From Clostridia bacterium (GTDB lineage Bacteria > Bacillota > Clostridia > Oscillospirales > Acutalibacteraceae), in assembly GCA_017416485.1 (NCBI GenBank), contig JAFQCH010000016.1:124001-188000 (forward strand): DNA of 64,000 nucleotides, written 5' to 3'. Below are positions 1 through 8,919 of this stretch, piece after piece. The notes under the pieces were generated by a model. It did not search any database, had not been told where the DNA came from, and saw nothing but the letters and a program-made list of their open reading frames with translations. Position 1 is the first letter of the stretch. Every line of letters begins with the position of its first letter. The position numbers were made by a program, and so were the translations under genes.

Positions 1-526
1 CGCCGTCCACCTGAATGTGGGTGTCAAGCCCGCGGCGGTTGATTTCGGCACGGATCTTTTCAATTTTCGGCAGCATATCGGGCATAAATTTCTGCCCGCC
101 GAAACCGGGCTCCACGGTCATCACAAGCACCATGTAAAGGCGGTCAAGGTAGGGGAATACCGCTTCGGCAGGGGTGCCGGGCTTAACCGACAATGCCGCT
201 TTGATGCCTTTTTCTTCGAGGTAATCGAGCACTTCACTGATGTCGGAATCCGCTTCAATATGGAAGGTGATGAGGTTTGCCCCCGCGTCAACGAACAAGG
301 GCGCAATAAATTTGGGGTCCGTGACCATCAGATGCACGTCCAGCACCGTGTTGAACTGTTTGCGCAAGGTGCTGACAAGGCCGGGGCCGAAACTTAAATT
401 CGGCACAAAATGCCCGTCCATAATGTCAATATGCAGCATATCCGTGCCGCCGTTCACAACATCGGCGGCTTCTGCGGAAAGTTTACCGTAATCGCATCCC
501 AACAGGGAAGGGGAAACAAGGATCAT
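1..526 (-). CDS. rpe: Ribulose-phosphate 3-epimerase (C-terminus cut by window edge)
   Basis: Interconverts D-ribulose 5-phosphate and D-xylulose 5-phosphate in the pentose phosphate pathway; cytoplasmic TIM barrel. The 175 visible residues carry the family signatures: SPSLLGCDYGKL at the N-terminus, the metal-binding HIDIMDGHFVPN, DVHLMV, and MTVEPGFGGQKF. About 40-45 C-terminal residues lie outside the window. The ATG at 526 follows an AAGGAG-type site, and a sigma-A promoter sits just upstream at 552-580. The gene may be monocistronic or the first of an operon running left. Assignment is secure from motifs. Confidence 0.95.
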   Translation of the reverse strand, partial: MILVSPSLLGCDYGKLSAEAADVVNGGTDMLHIDIMDGHFVPNLSFGPGLVSTLRKQFNTVLDVHLMVTDPKFIAPLFVDAGANLITFHIEADSDISEVLDYLEEKGIKAALSVKPGTPAEAVFPYLDRLYMVLVMTVEPGFGGQKFMPDMLPKIEKIRAEINRRGLDTHIQVDG

Positions 527-551
527 AATAAAACACTCCTTTCATCCTTTT

Positions 552-580
552 ATTATACACCATCGCTTTGCGCTTTGCAA
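552..580 (-). promoter_or_regulatory. Sigma-A promoter of rpe
   Basis: On the minus strand TTGCAA (575-580), a 17-bp spacer and TATAAT (552-557) stand about 25 bp before the rpe start codon. The near-consensus boxes and ideal spacing make this a strong promoter. Confidence 0.7.
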
Positions 581-712
581 TTTCTTTTTAAAAGAAGATT
601 CAACACTTTTTTTATTTTTATTATTGATTTTTTAAGGAAAATAGTGTATTGTAGAATCAAAATATAATGGGTTTTTGCAGTATGCAATCCCGTTTTTTAA
701 GGAGTTATGGCA

Positions 713-1450
713 ATGAAAAGAAAGATGATCTCAATTTTTTGTGTGCTTCTGGCTATGAGCCTGCTGCTGTGCGGCTGTGCTGCAGATGACGAATCCGTTT
801 CGGGCGGAGATGTTGCTTTTGAATTGAGCAAAGACCTGATCGATGATGACATTGCACAGCTGAAACTGTTTGAAAGCGGCTGTTTTTATATCAGCGGCTC
901 CATGACGGATGCTTCCGGCGAAACCCTGCCCATGGAAATGGCAATCAAAAACGGCAACTCCAACATGGCTTCGCAGATGGAAGGCGTTACCATTGCTTTT
1001 ATGTGCGTGGACGGTAAATACTACATGAATTATCCCGACGGCGAATGCGTTCTGGAACTGGATGAAGCCGTTTGCCGCGAAATGGAGCTGGATCCGGCAG
1101 AACTGACTTTCGATGCGTCTTCCATTGCCATCGGCGATGTGGATAACAGCGTGCTCGTCAGCGAAGAAGACGCGCTTGTGGATACTGAAAAAGCGGTCTG
1201 CCGTACCTATCAGCAGCCCAACGGAGCCTATGTTAAAACATATATGAAAGACGGCAAAATGATTCGTCTGCAACGTGAAGATGCACAGGGCAATATGACC
1301 AGTGTGTTTGATATTGATGTGCTTGCCGATATTTTCCCCGATTCGGCTGTTAACCTTCCTTCGGGCAGCAAACTGTACAGCGGCACAACGGGCATGATGG
1401 CATTTATGCTCAAATTTGCCTCCGCTGTGGGCATGGATGCTTTTGAATAA
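713..1450 (+). CDS. Putative lipoprotein of unknown function
   Basis: A 245-residue exported protein. The N-terminus has a Lys/Arg-rich start, a hydrophobic stretch and the lipobox LLCGC, so it is expected to be cleaved and lipid-anchored on the outer face of the membrane. The mature part is acidic (start AADDESVSGGD) and has no domain I recognise. An in-frame ATG at 707 lies only 2 bp after AAGGAG, so the ATG at 713 (8 bp spacing) is chosen. The stop is followed after one base by the start of the next gene, so the two are probably translated together. No function is proposed. Confidence 0.75.
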   Translation: MKRKMISIFCVLLAMSLLLCGCAADDESVSGGDVAFELSKDLIDDDIAQLKLFESGCFYISGSMTDASGETLPMEMAIKNGNSNMASQMEGVTIAFMCVDGKYYMNYPDGECVLELDEAVCREMELDPAELTFDASSIAIGDVDNSVLVSEEDALVDTEKAVCRTYQQPNGAYVKTYMKDGKMIRLQREDAQGNMTSVFDIDVLADIFPDSAVNLPSGSKLYSGTTGMMAFMLKFASAVGMDAFE

Positions 1451-1451
1451 G

Positions 1452-2162
1452 ATGAAAACAGCACTTGTGTTCGGCGCAACGGGCGGCATCGGCGAAGCCG
1501 TTGTGCGCCGATTGCATCGTGACGGATACAAAACCGCGATCGGCTATTGCCGTTCCGAAGAAAAGGCAAAGGCGCTGGCGGCGGAACTGTCTGCTTTTTG
1601 CGTGCAGTGCGATCAAAGCGATCCTGCAAGTGTCAACAATGCCGTGCAGGCTGTTTATGAACAGTTCGGTTCGTTGGATCTGCTTGTCAATTGCGCGGGC
1701 ATTTCCGAATGGGGACTGTTCGATATGCTTTCCGACGAAGCATGGCAACGGCTTCGCGGTGTCAATTTCGACGGCGTTGTGTTTGCCTGTCGTGCCGCCG
1801 TACCGCTTATGGTGCGTCAAAAAAGCGGCAGTATTGTGAACATCGGCTCTGTGTGGGGCGAAACGGGGGCTTCCTGTGAGGTCGCTTATTCAGCCTGCAA
1901 AGCGGGGGTTTCAGGGCTCACAAAGGCACTCGCCAAGGAACTCGCTCCTTCGGGCATCACAGTCAACTGTGTTGCGCCCGGTGCGGTGCAAACGGCAATG
2001 ATGAACCGTTTTTCGCAACAGGAAATCACTGCTTTGTGCGAAGAAATTCCCCTCGGCAGAATGGCAAACCCCGCAGAAATTGCCGATGCCGTTGCATTCC
2101 TTGCAAATGCGCGCTACATAACAGGTCAGATCCTCGGTGTCAACGGAGGACTTTATATCTGA
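1452..2162 (+). CDS. Short-chain dehydrogenase/reductase, FabG-like
   Basis: A 236-residue classical SDR, probably NAD(P)(H)-dependent. Visible features are the Rossmann motif GATGGIG (residues 8-14), NCAG (80-83), catalytic Ser133, Tyr146 and Lys150 in YSACK, and the C-terminal ITGQILGVNGG typical of 3-oxoacyl-ACP reductases. The substrate cannot be read from the sequence. It may be a genuine FabG or a sugar/alcohol dehydrogenase; no other fatty-acid genes lie nearby. The start ATG lies one base after the lipoprotein stop and lacks a strong ribosome site, which suggests translational coupling. The next gene starts 20 bp after its stop. Confidence 0.88.
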   Translation: MKTALVFGATGGIGEAVVRRLHRDGYKTAIGYCRSEEKAKALAAELSAFCVQCDQSDPASVNNAVQAVYEQFGSLDLLVNCAGISEWGLFDMLSDEAWQRLRGVNFDGVVFACRAAVPLMVRQKSGSIVNIGSVWGETGASCEVAYSACKAGVSGLTKALAKELAPSGITVNCVAPGAVQTAMMNRFSQQEITALCEEIPLGRMANPAEIADAVAFLANARYITGQILGVNGGLYI

Positions 2163-2182
2163 TAAAAAATGAGGATTTCAAA

Positions 2183-3466
2183 ATGAAAATGTTGCAAAAA
2201 TCAAACCATATCGCAGCCCTTTTGCTGGTGCTTGTGTTGCTTGTGCCTGTTTTTGCCGTGCCGTGTTCGGCGGCTTCGGTCACAACCATCAGGGATGCAC
2301 AGCTCAAGGAGTTTTATCTGCATGAGTTCAACAGGGTCGTCAATGCCGTCAAGAAGAACCGTCCGGGGTTGACCGTGCTTGCAACGGGTGTGGTTTCGCA
2401 GAGCGCCGATGAAGAAGATCGCATGGCGGATTTCGCAAAAACGGCGGTTGAAAATGTGTTCAAAAATGAAAAATCCCTTGCCGCAGACTTGCTGGATGAC
2501 CTGAAAAATAATGATTTTTCAGATACGCAGCAGACGGCCGTTTCTTATGACCGCGGTGCTTTGAACGCGGATAAAGTGCCTGTGTCGGGCAAGGAGTATG
2601 TCAGCGCGCTGTCAACGAAGTATGACTTCACCATGAAAATGCTGCGCAATGACGAGAAGCAGAGAACAGAGCTGCTTATTCAGTTCCCCGAAACTTCCCT
2701 TTTGGATGCGCTCAATCCGCAGAAAAGTGATCTTTCCAAGGTGTTCGACCTGCCGACCAATACCGATGTTATCCTCAGCCAGGACGAGGATGAGGTCATT
2801 ATTCTCGAAGGCGGTTTCTTCCAGCTGGATGACATCGTCTGCACCAATGCGTATGTTGATATTATCTATAATGATAATATGGAACTCATTACCTATACCT
2901 CCAACATCACCTACCGTGTCAAATTCAGCACCTACACGATGCTTGAATCCCTTTGGCCTCTTTTCTTCAAGACCCTGCAAGGCATGGGACTTGATGTCGG
3001 CACTGCTGCAGACTTCAACATTGTATCTATCATCATGGGACTCATCGGTGCTTTTACGGACTTTGACCCCGAAGAATCCATGAGCAGTATCTATACGGAT
3101 TACACCGTGCAGTATCAGATGTATGAACTGGACTGGACACCGCGTTATTTCGGCGATGTGGACAAAGACAACCGTGTGGATGCCGACGATGCACGTAGAA
3201 TTCTGCGTTCGTCTGTCGGCTTGACACCCATCCGCGATGCGGGGGATATTTTCTTTGCCGATATGGATTTTGACGGCGTCATCACCGCCGGCGATGCCCG
3301 TCTTGCACTTCGTGTTTCTGTTGGCCTTGATAAAAAATACACGTCCTATGAAATGCGTCAGGAACAAATCAAAGGCAACTGGGAAGAACCCGATGAACCC
3401 ATGATTCCCGATACCCCCGTTGAAGTGCCCGATGAACCCGATGTTCCCGAAATCCCCATCGACTGA
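2183..3466 (+). CDS. Secreted protein with C-terminal dockerin-like repeats
   Basis: A 427-residue exported protein. It starts with a signal peptide (basic MKMLQKSNH, a Leu/Val-rich core, cleavage near PCSAAS). The middle 250 residues match no family I know. Near residues 317-385 there are two Ca-binding dockerin-like repeats (GDVDKDNRVDADDARRILR and ADMDFDGVITAGDARLALR), each an Asp-rich loop followed by a helix ending in SVGL. The tail is acidic and proline-rich (EEPDEP, PDEPDVPEIP). The ATG at 2183 follows GAGG with about 8 bp spacing; longer in-frame starts lie inside the upstream gene. Dockerins normally bind cohesins, but no cohesin is visible here, so the partner is unknown. Confidence 0.8.
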   Translation: MKMLQKSNHIAALLLVLVLLVPVFAVPCSAASVTTIRDAQLKEFYLHEFNRVVNAVKKNRPGLTVLATGVVSQSADEEDRMADFAKTAVENVFKNEKSLAADLLDDLKNNDFSDTQQTAVSYDRGALNADKVPVSGKEYVSALSTKYDFTMKMLRNDEKQRTELLIQFPETSLLDALNPQKSDLSKVFDLPTNTDVILSQDEDEVIILEGGFFQLDDIVCTNAYVDIIYNDNMELITYTSNITYRVKFSTYTMLESLWPLFFKTLQGMGLDVGTAADFNIVSIIMGLIGAFTDFDPEESMSSIYTDYTVQYQMYELDWTPRYFGDVDKDNRVDADDARRILRSSVGLTPIRDAGDIFFADMDFDGVITAGDARLALRVSVGLDKKYTSYEMRQEQIKGNWEEPDEPMIPDTPVEVPDEPDVPEIPID

Positions 3467-3502
3467 ACAAAGCGTTGTTTTTGGCAATTTGATATTATTT
3501 GC

Positions 3503-3531
3503 TTGACAAATTCAAAAATTTATTGTATATT
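3503..3531 (+). promoter_or_regulatory. Sigma-A promoter of greA
   Basis: TTGACA (3503-3508), 17-bp spacer, TATATT (3526-3531), about 40 bp upstream of the greA start. The -35 box is a perfect consensus. The short leader also holds an ATG-AAC-TGA mini-frame 10 bp before the true start. Confidence 0.75.
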
Positions 3532-3571
3532 GTTGCTTAATACTCTCCCCCCGGAAAGGAAATGAACTGAA

Positions 3572-4045
3572 ATGGCTGATGTTTACAAACTGACAGCGGA
3601 AGAATTTGCCCGTTACAAAGCAGAACTTGACACTTTGCGCGATACCGGCAGAAAAGAAATTGCCAGAAGACTCGACGAAGCAAGAAGCCTGGGCGATCTT
3701 TCCGAAAATGCGGAATATGATGCCGCAAAGGACGACCAGGGCAGAATGGAAGCCCGCATCGCAGAACTCAAAACCATCATTGAGAATTCTGAAATCATTG
3801 ATGCAAATTCTCTTTCTACCGCAACGGTTGCTGTGGGTCTGTCGGTTAAAGTGTTTGATAAAACATTCAACGAAGAAGTGGTTTATTCCATCGTCAATGC
3901 GCCGCAGGCTGATCCGTTTGAAAACAAGATTTCCGATGCTTCTCCCGTAGGTGCCGCTTTGCTCGGCCACTGCGTCGGTGATGTTGTTCATGTTGAAACA
4001 CCTGCCGGTATGCTTGAGTTTAAAATTCTCGACATCTTCAAGTAA
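3572..4045 (+). CDS. greA: Transcription elongation factor GreA
   Basis: Binds RNA polymerase and rescues backtracked complexes by stimulating transcript cleavage. At 157 residues it has the normal length. It has the N-terminal coiled coil with the tip motif GDLSENAEYDAAKDDQ (the acidic residues that reach the active site) and the C-terminal FKBP-like domain with the SPVGAALLGHCVGD signature. Transcribed from its own promoter. A weak hairpin separates it from the following cytidylyltransferase gene, so some read-through is likely. Confidence 0.96.
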   Translation: MADVYKLTAEEFARYKAELDTLRDTGRKEIARRLDEARSLGDLSENAEYDAAKDDQGRMEARIAELKTIIENSEIIDANSLSTATVAVGLSVKVFDKTFNEEVVYSIVNAPQADPFENKISDASPVGAALLGHCVGDVVHVETPAGMLEFKILDIFK

Positions 4046-4057
4046 AAATCACTCGCT

Positions 4058-4076
4058 GCCCGGAGTTTCTCCGGGC
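4058..4076 (+). terminator. Hairpin after greA, weak terminator or attenuator
   Basis: GCCCGGAG / TTT / CTCCGGGC forms a perfect 8-bp stem 12 bp after the greA stop. The run that follows (GGTGCTTGTTTAT) is not a good U-tract, so termination is probably partial. Confidence 0.45.
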
Positions 4077-4114
4077 GGTGCTTGTTTATCTGTTGACCGC
4101 ATAGAGGAGTTTGT

Positions 4115-4816
4115 ATGGTTGCAGCGGCAATTCTTGCAGGCGGCAGAGGAACCCGCATGGGTTCCGATACCCCCAAACAGTATCTTGAATTCAACAACGA
4201 ACCGATTCTGATTCATTCCGTGCGCGCTTTTTCGGCGCATGAACGGGTGGATCGGATTTGTGTTGTTGTGCCGCAAGCCTTTTGTGCCGAAACCGAACAA
4301 CTTTTGCAACACTTTTTGGGTAAAAACAGCGGTATCGATGTGATTGCAGGCGGCGAAAACCGCAGTTTGTCGCTGTTGCATGCGGCAAGGTTTTTTGCGC
4401 AATCCTGCCCGCCCGACACCGTTTTTATCACACATGATGCGGTGCGCCCCTTTGTTACAAAACGCATGATCGATGAAAACATTGATTTCTGCATACTGCA
4501 CGGTGCGGTCGGCACGGTCGTTCCCGCTGTGGACACCATTTTAATGAGTGAAGACGGGCTGTTTATAAGCCATGTTCCGCCCCGCAAAAATGCCTTTCAT
4601 GCCCAGACCCCACAGACCTTTCTGCTGGGCAAAATGACCCGGTTGCTCGAAAGCGCAACCGCCGAACAGCATGCGGCATTCACCGACGGCTGCTCTGTTT
4701 TTTTGCAGGCGGGCTTGCCCGTTTGCATGGTGCAGGGTGAAAATTATAACATAAAAATTACCTATGCCGACGATTTGACTCGTGCAGAAGAAATACGCAA
4801 AAAGTTTTTTAATTGA
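4115..4816 (+). CDS. ispD: IspD/TarI family cytidylyltransferase
   Basis: A 233-residue nucleotidyltransferase that transfers CMP to a sugar-alcohol phosphate. N-terminal LAGGRGTRMGSDTPKQYL (CTP loop with conserved Arg and Lys), the central HDAVRPFV, and QTPQTF are diagnostic of the family. It could be IspD (2-C-methyl-D-erythritol 4-phosphate, isoprenoid MEP pathway) or TarI (ribitol 5-phosphate, wall teichoic acid). The segment FNNEPILIHSVRAF leans a little towards TarI. No TarJ reductase or IspF lies beside it; the neighbour is a glycosyltransferase. The symbol is therefore provisional. Start ATG at 4115 follows GAGGAG. Confidence 0.75.
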   Translation: MVAAAILAGGRGTRMGSDTPKQYLEFNNEPILIHSVRAFSAHERVDRICVVVPQAFCAETEQLLQHFLGKNSGIDVIAGGENRSLSLLHAARFFAQSCPPDTVFITHDAVRPFVTKRMIDENIDFCILHGAVGTVVPAVDTILMSEDGLFISHVPPRKNAFHAQTPQTFLLGKMTRLLESATAEQHAAFTDGCSVFLQAGLPVCMVQGENYNIKITYADDLTRAEEIRKKFFN

Positions 4817-4829
4817 AAGAAGGAACACT

Positions 4830-6179
4830 ATGGCATCCATTACTGTTGTTGTGACTTCCCATAAGACGGACGAAGAAGGACTTCGCTGGTCGCTGGAAGC
4901 ATTGATTGACCAAACCGATGAGGATTTTGATGTTGTACTCGTGGATGACGGCACAACCGATTGTGCCGCCAAGGTCTTTGAGGAATATTGCAATGAATAT
5001 GACGGCTTTGTTTTCGTTTTCAGCGAAAAGCAGGGCACTGCCGCTTCGCGCAATGCGGGGGTGCTGAAAGCCAAGGGCGATTTTGTGACCTTCCTGGACG
5101 GCGGTGACTACATTTCCCCCGAAACGATTGACCGTTTCCGCAAAACGCAGGAAACAACCAAAGCCGACCTTGTTTGCAACCGTTATTATTATTCGGGCGA
5201 AGGCGAACCCGGATATGACAGCTGGTCCGAGCAGATCTGTGTTGTGCCCGATGTGGACCGTCTGGACAGAGCCCTGCTCAATACCTGCGACCTCGACGGC
5301 AAACTTTTTAACCGCAAATTCTTTAACCTGTATTCACTGCGTTTTCCCGAACAGGCAGTGGCTTACAATGCGTGGATGACCATGAAATGCGCGCTCAGCG
5401 GTGCAAAGGTAGCAGGATGCGCGGGTGCGATCTATGAGAAAAAGACCAATCCGCTGTTCGGCGAAGCCAAACCCACGGCAGACAGTTTCAAGGCTTTTGT
5501 TGCCGTTTATGATGAAATTCTCGGCTGGATCAAGGCTGTTATTGAAGAAGAAACAGGCAATCTGGACGGCGATGAATATGTGTGGCAGGAAATTCTGACC
5601 GTATATTTCCAGTTGCTCACCGACCGTTTTTACCGCGCTTTCTGGCACATTGATGATGATATTCTTGAACTGCTTCGTGCAAAGCTGGAAGAACTCAGCG
5701 AGCCGTTGGGGGAGGACAGAAAAAAGAAGATCAATGAAAAAAATATCGATATCCGATTCCCCGCGATGTATATCCGCGTGGCGGATGCCGTGCAGATGCC
5801 CCTGTTCAGCATGCTCATCGATATCACAAAGACCGAAGAACTCGGCGATCTGATCCGTTCCTTCTATGGGCAGAAGTTCCCGTTCTTTGACCTGTGGGTC
5901 AAGCAAAGCGACTTTGAATCGGGCTATTATCCCGCAGAATGGAAGTCTGCGCCCAACCTGCATCTGTTGGCCGACAACGGCTTCTTTGCCAATGCAAGGC
6001 AGGATTGCGCCGGAATCCCGATCAATGTCAAGGATGCAACCCCCGTGGACAGCAGTGTTCTCAGTGAATTGGCAACGGCCAAAATGCCGCGAGCCATGAT
6101 CCAGTATAAATTTGCCGCCCTTCGCAAATCCAAAGGCGCCAAAACCTACCTCAAGGGCAAAGGATTTAATATCAGATAA
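4830..6179 (+). CDS. Family 2 glycosyltransferase
   Basis: A 449-residue cytoplasmic GT-A glycosyltransferase. The N-terminal 110 residues are canonical: ITVVVTSHKTDE, VDDG at 38-41, SRNAGVLKAKGD and FLDGGDY (metal/nucleotide-sugar Asp at 90 and 93). The C-terminal 300 residues are unfamiliar and lack membrane segments. Acceptor and donor are unknown; the adjacent cytidylyltransferase suggests surface-polymer work. The ATG at 4830 follows AGAAGGAA; an earlier in-frame ATG at 4782 lies in the previous gene. A strong bidirectional terminator follows. Confidence 0.85.
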   Translation: MASITVVVTSHKTDEEGLRWSLEALIDQTDEDFDVVLVDDGTTDCAAKVFEEYCNEYDGFVFVFSEKQGTAASRNAGVLKAKGDFVTFLDGGDYISPETIDRFRKTQETTKADLVCNRYYYSGEGEPGYDSWSEQICVVPDVDRLDRALLNTCDLDGKLFNRKFFNLYSLRFPEQAVAYNAWMTMKCALSGAKVAGCAGAIYEKKTNPLFGEAKPTADSFKAFVAVYDEILGWIKAVIEEETGNLDGDEYVWQEILTVYFQLLTDRFYRAFWHIDDDILELLRAKLEELSEPLGEDRKKKINEKNIDIRFPAMYIRVADAVQMPLFSMLIDITKTEELGDLIRSFYGQKFPFFDLWVKQSDFESGYYPAEWKSAPNLHLLADNGFFANARQDCAGIPINVKDATPVDSSVLSELATAKMPRAMIQYKFAALRKSKGAKTYLKGKGFNIR

Positions 6180-6185
6180 TAATCA

Positions 6186-6216
6186 AAAAGAGGAGCTGTG
6201 CAACAGCTCCTCTTTT
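6186..6216. terminator. Bidirectional terminator between converging genes
   Basis: AAAAGAGGAGCTGT / GCA / ACAGCTCCTCTTTT is a perfect 14-bp inverted repeat with A- and T-runs on both sides. It serves the glycosyltransferase (+) and the alcohol dehydrogenase (-). Confidence 0.9.
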
Positions 6217-6227
6217 AATATGCTTTC

Positions 6228-7439
6228 TTATTCCACAATGTTTGCAAAGCGGCGGATCACGCTTTCGCAATCCTTTTTGTCCATGATCTTCGGCACGGGA
6301 TAAGTCGGGTTGCCTTCCTGCAGAGCACGTGCAACAAGGGTGGGAATGTCCTTTTCCTTGACATCGAGCTTTTCGGGAATGTCCATGCTTGCATTGAGCT
6401 CGCGGATTGCCTTGATGAAAGCGGCGGCTTTCTGATTGTCGGTCAAGCCTTTTGTGTCAAGACCTGCGAAATCAGCCAGCTTTGCAAGGCCTTCTGCGGC
6501 GGATTCGCCGTAGTATTCGAGTACATAAGGCAGAATCACAGCGTTTGCAAGGCCGTGCGGCACGCCGTACAGACCGCCCATGTTGTGTGCGATTGCGTGT
6601 ACATAACCGACATAAGCTCTCGTGAATGCAATCCCCGCAAGGTGGGATGCCATGAGCATGTTGGTGCGGGCGGCGGTGTTTTTGCCGTCGTCGTAAGCGG
6701 TCTTCAGATTTTCAAAAATCAGCTTGACGGCACGTTCTGCGCAGTCGAGTGTTTCTTTAGTGTTGGCATGGTTGATGTAGGCTTCCACAGCGTGGGTCAG
6801 CGCATCGATACCCGTGGTGGATGTGATGTGCTTGGGCAGACCGTAGGTAAGCTCGGGATCAAGCACCGCATACTTCGGGCGAAGCGACGGGTCGTTGATG
6901 GCATACTTTTCATGCGTCTGCGGGTTGGTAACAACAGCGGCAACCGTGGTTTCCGAACCCGTACCTGCTGTTGTGGGAACCGCAAACAGGGTGGGGATGG
7001 GTTTGATGACTTTCAGAAGACCTCTGAGTTGCGGCAATGTTGCCTTGGGACGGGCAAGCAGTGCACCGCAGGCTTTGGCACAGTCCATGGGAGAACCGCC
7101 GCCGAATGCAACGATGGCTTCGCAGTTGTTCTTTTTATAAAGATCTCTTGCGGCATGGATGTTGTCAAAGGTAGGGTTGGGCTGGGTGCCGTCATAAATG
7201 ACATATTCGATGCCCTGTTCGTCCATGGCATCATACAGCGGCTGTGCAAGACCGATTTTGGTGATGCCGCCGTCGGTTACAACGAGCACTTTTTTGAATC
7301 CCTTTGCTTTGATGAAAGCGGGCAACTGTTTGACTGCACCTGCACCCTGCAACAGTTCGGGACTCTTCCACGGCAGCACATAAGATGCACCGCGCATGAC
7401 AACCTGGTATGTACGATAAAAAGCATTGATAGGTTTCAT
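6228..7439 (-). CDS. Iron-containing alcohol dehydrogenase
   Basis: A 403-residue group III (Fe2+) alcohol dehydrogenase, likely NAD(P)H-dependent, reducing an aldehyde or ketone in fermentation. NAD-binding FGGGSPMDCAKA (residues 112-123), PTTAGTGSETT, and the metal-ligand helix HAIAHNMGGLYGVPHGLANA with conserved His residues are all present. The ATG at 7439 follows a perfect AAGGAGG with about 8 bp spacing. Monocistronic: it converges with the glycosyltransferase on one side and diverges from the reductase at 7610 on the other. Substrate (butanol, ethanol, 1,3-propanediol or lactaldehyde type) is not resolved. Confidence 0.93.
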   Translation of the reverse strand: MKPINAFYRTYQVVMRGASYVLPWKSPELLQGAGAVKQLPAFIKAKGFKKVLVVTDGGITKIGLAQPLYDAMDEQGIEYVIYDGTQPNPTFDNIHAARDLYKKNNCEAIVAFGGGSPMDCAKACGALLARPKATLPQLRGLLKVIKPIPTLFAVPTTAGTGSETTVAAVVTNPQTHEKYAINDPSLRPKYAVLDPELTYGLPKHITSTTGIDALTHAVEAYINHANTKETLDCAERAVKLIFENLKTAYDDGKNTAARTNMLMASHLAGIAFTRAYVGYVHAIAHNMGGLYGVPHGLANAVILPYVLEYYGESAAEGLAKLADFAGLDTKGLTDNQKAAAFIKAIRELNASMDIPEKLDVKEKDIPTLVARALQEGNPTYPVPKIMDKKDCESVIRRFANIVE

Positions 7440-7609
7440 TTCTCTGCCTCCTTTTTTTATAAACATAATTTTACCACTTTGCACTTGTTTTTGCAAGTAT
7501 TAAATCATTATTTTCCTTTTTTCCTGCGGCAAATGCAAAAATGGGATTGCTTTTTTTGCATAAAAGTGTTAATATTTTAACAGTTTAAAACCGAAAGGGG
7601 ATTTTAATT

Positions 7610-8626
7610 ATGAGAACAGCAATTTACGGAGCAGGATCTCTGGGTACGGTTCTTGGTGCTTACATCGCAAAAGCCGGCGTGCAGGTGGATCTTATCAACC
7701 GCAACAAAGCCCACATTGCCGCCCTTAAGGAAAAAGGTGCACACATTGTCGGTACGGTCGATTTCGTACAGCCTGTCAATGCACTTCTTCCCGAAGAAAT
7801 GGAGGGCAAATATGACCTCATCATTCTGATGACCAAACAGCTTTATAACAAAGAAGTGCTGGAATTCTTGCTTCCCTTTCTTGCAGATGACGGCGTTGTC
7901 TGCACCATGCAGAACGGTCTGCCGGAACTGTCCGTCAGTGAAGTGGTCGGCGAAGAACGCACCATGGGCTGTTCCGTCGCATGGGGTGCAACCCTCAAAG
8001 AACCCGGCGTGGCTGAGCTGACCAGCGAAGCAGATTCTCTGTCCTTCGGTTTGGGCAGAATGGACGGCAGACACGACAAGAAACTCGACGAAGTTAAGGA
8101 AGTTCTTGAATGTATGTGCACGGTCATCATTGAAGACAACTTCATGGGTGCCCGTTGGTCGAAACTGCTCATCAACTCCGCTTTCTCGGGTATGTCCGCT
8201 GTTATGGGCGGTACTTTCGGCGATGCCGCAGAACGCAAGGATTCCCGTGTTTGTTGCCAGAATATCATCAAAGAATGTATTGATGTTTCCCGTGCCGCAG
8301 GTGTCACCATCGAACCCGTACAGGGCAAGGATATCGTAAAACTGCTTGATTACAAGGGTGCATTCAAAAAGAAACTCGCATTCCTCATTTTGCCCCTTGC
8401 CATCAAAAAGCACCGTCTGCTCAAAGCAAGTATGTTGCAGGATCTTGAAAAGGGCAAAAAGTGCGAAATTGATGCCATCAACGGTGTTGTGTGTGCTTAC
8501 GGCAAAAAACTCGGTATCCCCACACCTTACAATGATAAGGTTGTGGAAATCGTGCACGGCATCGAAGACGGAACTTATACTTATTCTTTCAGCAACGTAA
8601 AGTTGTTCTCCAAACTGCCCAAATAA
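7610..8626 (+). CDS. Ketopantoate reductase family (ApbA/PanE) oxidoreductase
   Basis: A 338-residue NADP-type 6-phosphogluconate-fold reductase. The N-terminal IYGAGSLGTVLGAYIAKAG is the dinucleotide fold of PanE, followed by LIILMTKQLYNKEVL, TMQNG, and the active-site region MGARWSKLLINSAFS with the conserved Lys and Asn. PanE makes pantoate for coenzyme A, but many paralogues act on other 2-keto acids. No panB or panC lies nearby, so the pathway is uncertain. Ribosome site AAAGGGG. It is followed by a dispersed repeat and then a bidirectional terminator. Confidence 0.85.
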   Translation: MRTAIYGAGSLGTVLGAYIAKAGVQVDLINRNKAHIAALKEKGAHIVGTVDFVQPVNALLPEEMEGKYDLIILMTKQLYNKEVLEFLLPFLADDGVVCTMQNGLPELSVSEVVGEERTMGCSVAWGATLKEPGVAELTSEADSLSFGLGRMDGRHDKKLDEVKEVLECMCTVIIEDNFMGARWSKLLINSAFSGMSAVMGGTFGDAAERKDSRVCCQNIIKECIDVSRAAGVTIEPVQGKDIVKLLDYKGAFKKKLAFLILPLAIKKHRLLKASMLQDLEKGKKCEIDAINGVVCAYGKKLGIPTPYNDKVVEIVHGIEDGTYTYSFSNVKLFSKLPK

Positions 8627-8633
8627 GTATTAT

Positions 8634-8883
8634 GAAATGCAAAATGCAAAATGGAAAATGCAAAATTATCGGGTCGCTTCGCTCCGATTATAGAGTATGA
8701 AGAAATTTACATAAAAAATAAAATAGCACAATCTTAAACACTTTCAAATTATTTTATATGACATTGCGTGTGCAGAATCAGTGCAAACTAAAATTAAAAA
8801 TAGCAAAACCAAAAATTATATTTTCTATAATGGCAACGCCATTCCTTTAATTTTGCATTTTGCATTCCTGCATTTTGCATTTA
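8634..8883. repeat. Dispersed intergenic repeat, copy A (ATGCAAAATGCAAAAT ends)
   Basis: A roughly 250-bp element whose ends are inverted: several ATGCAAA-type units at the left and TTTTGCAT units at the right. A second copy lies at 24448-24664. Shared internal blocks are GGGTCGCTTCGCTCCGATTA followed by TAGAG, a TTCTATAA block with TGCCAACGC (here TGGCAACGC), and AATTTTgCATTTTGCAT. The interior is AT-rich and not coding. It looks like a small non-autonomous element or a folded intergenic repeat. Confidence 0.75.
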
Positions 8884-8884
8884 A

Positions 8885-8915
8885 AAAACCGAGGCTCGTT
8901 ATGAACCTCGGTTTT
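8885..8915. terminator. Bidirectional terminator between the reductase and folD
   Basis: AAAACCGAGG / 11-nt loop / CCTCGGTTTT. The 10-bp stem with A and T flanks lies between the converging genes, directly after repeat copy A. Confidence 0.88.
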
Positions 8916-8919
8916 GCGT

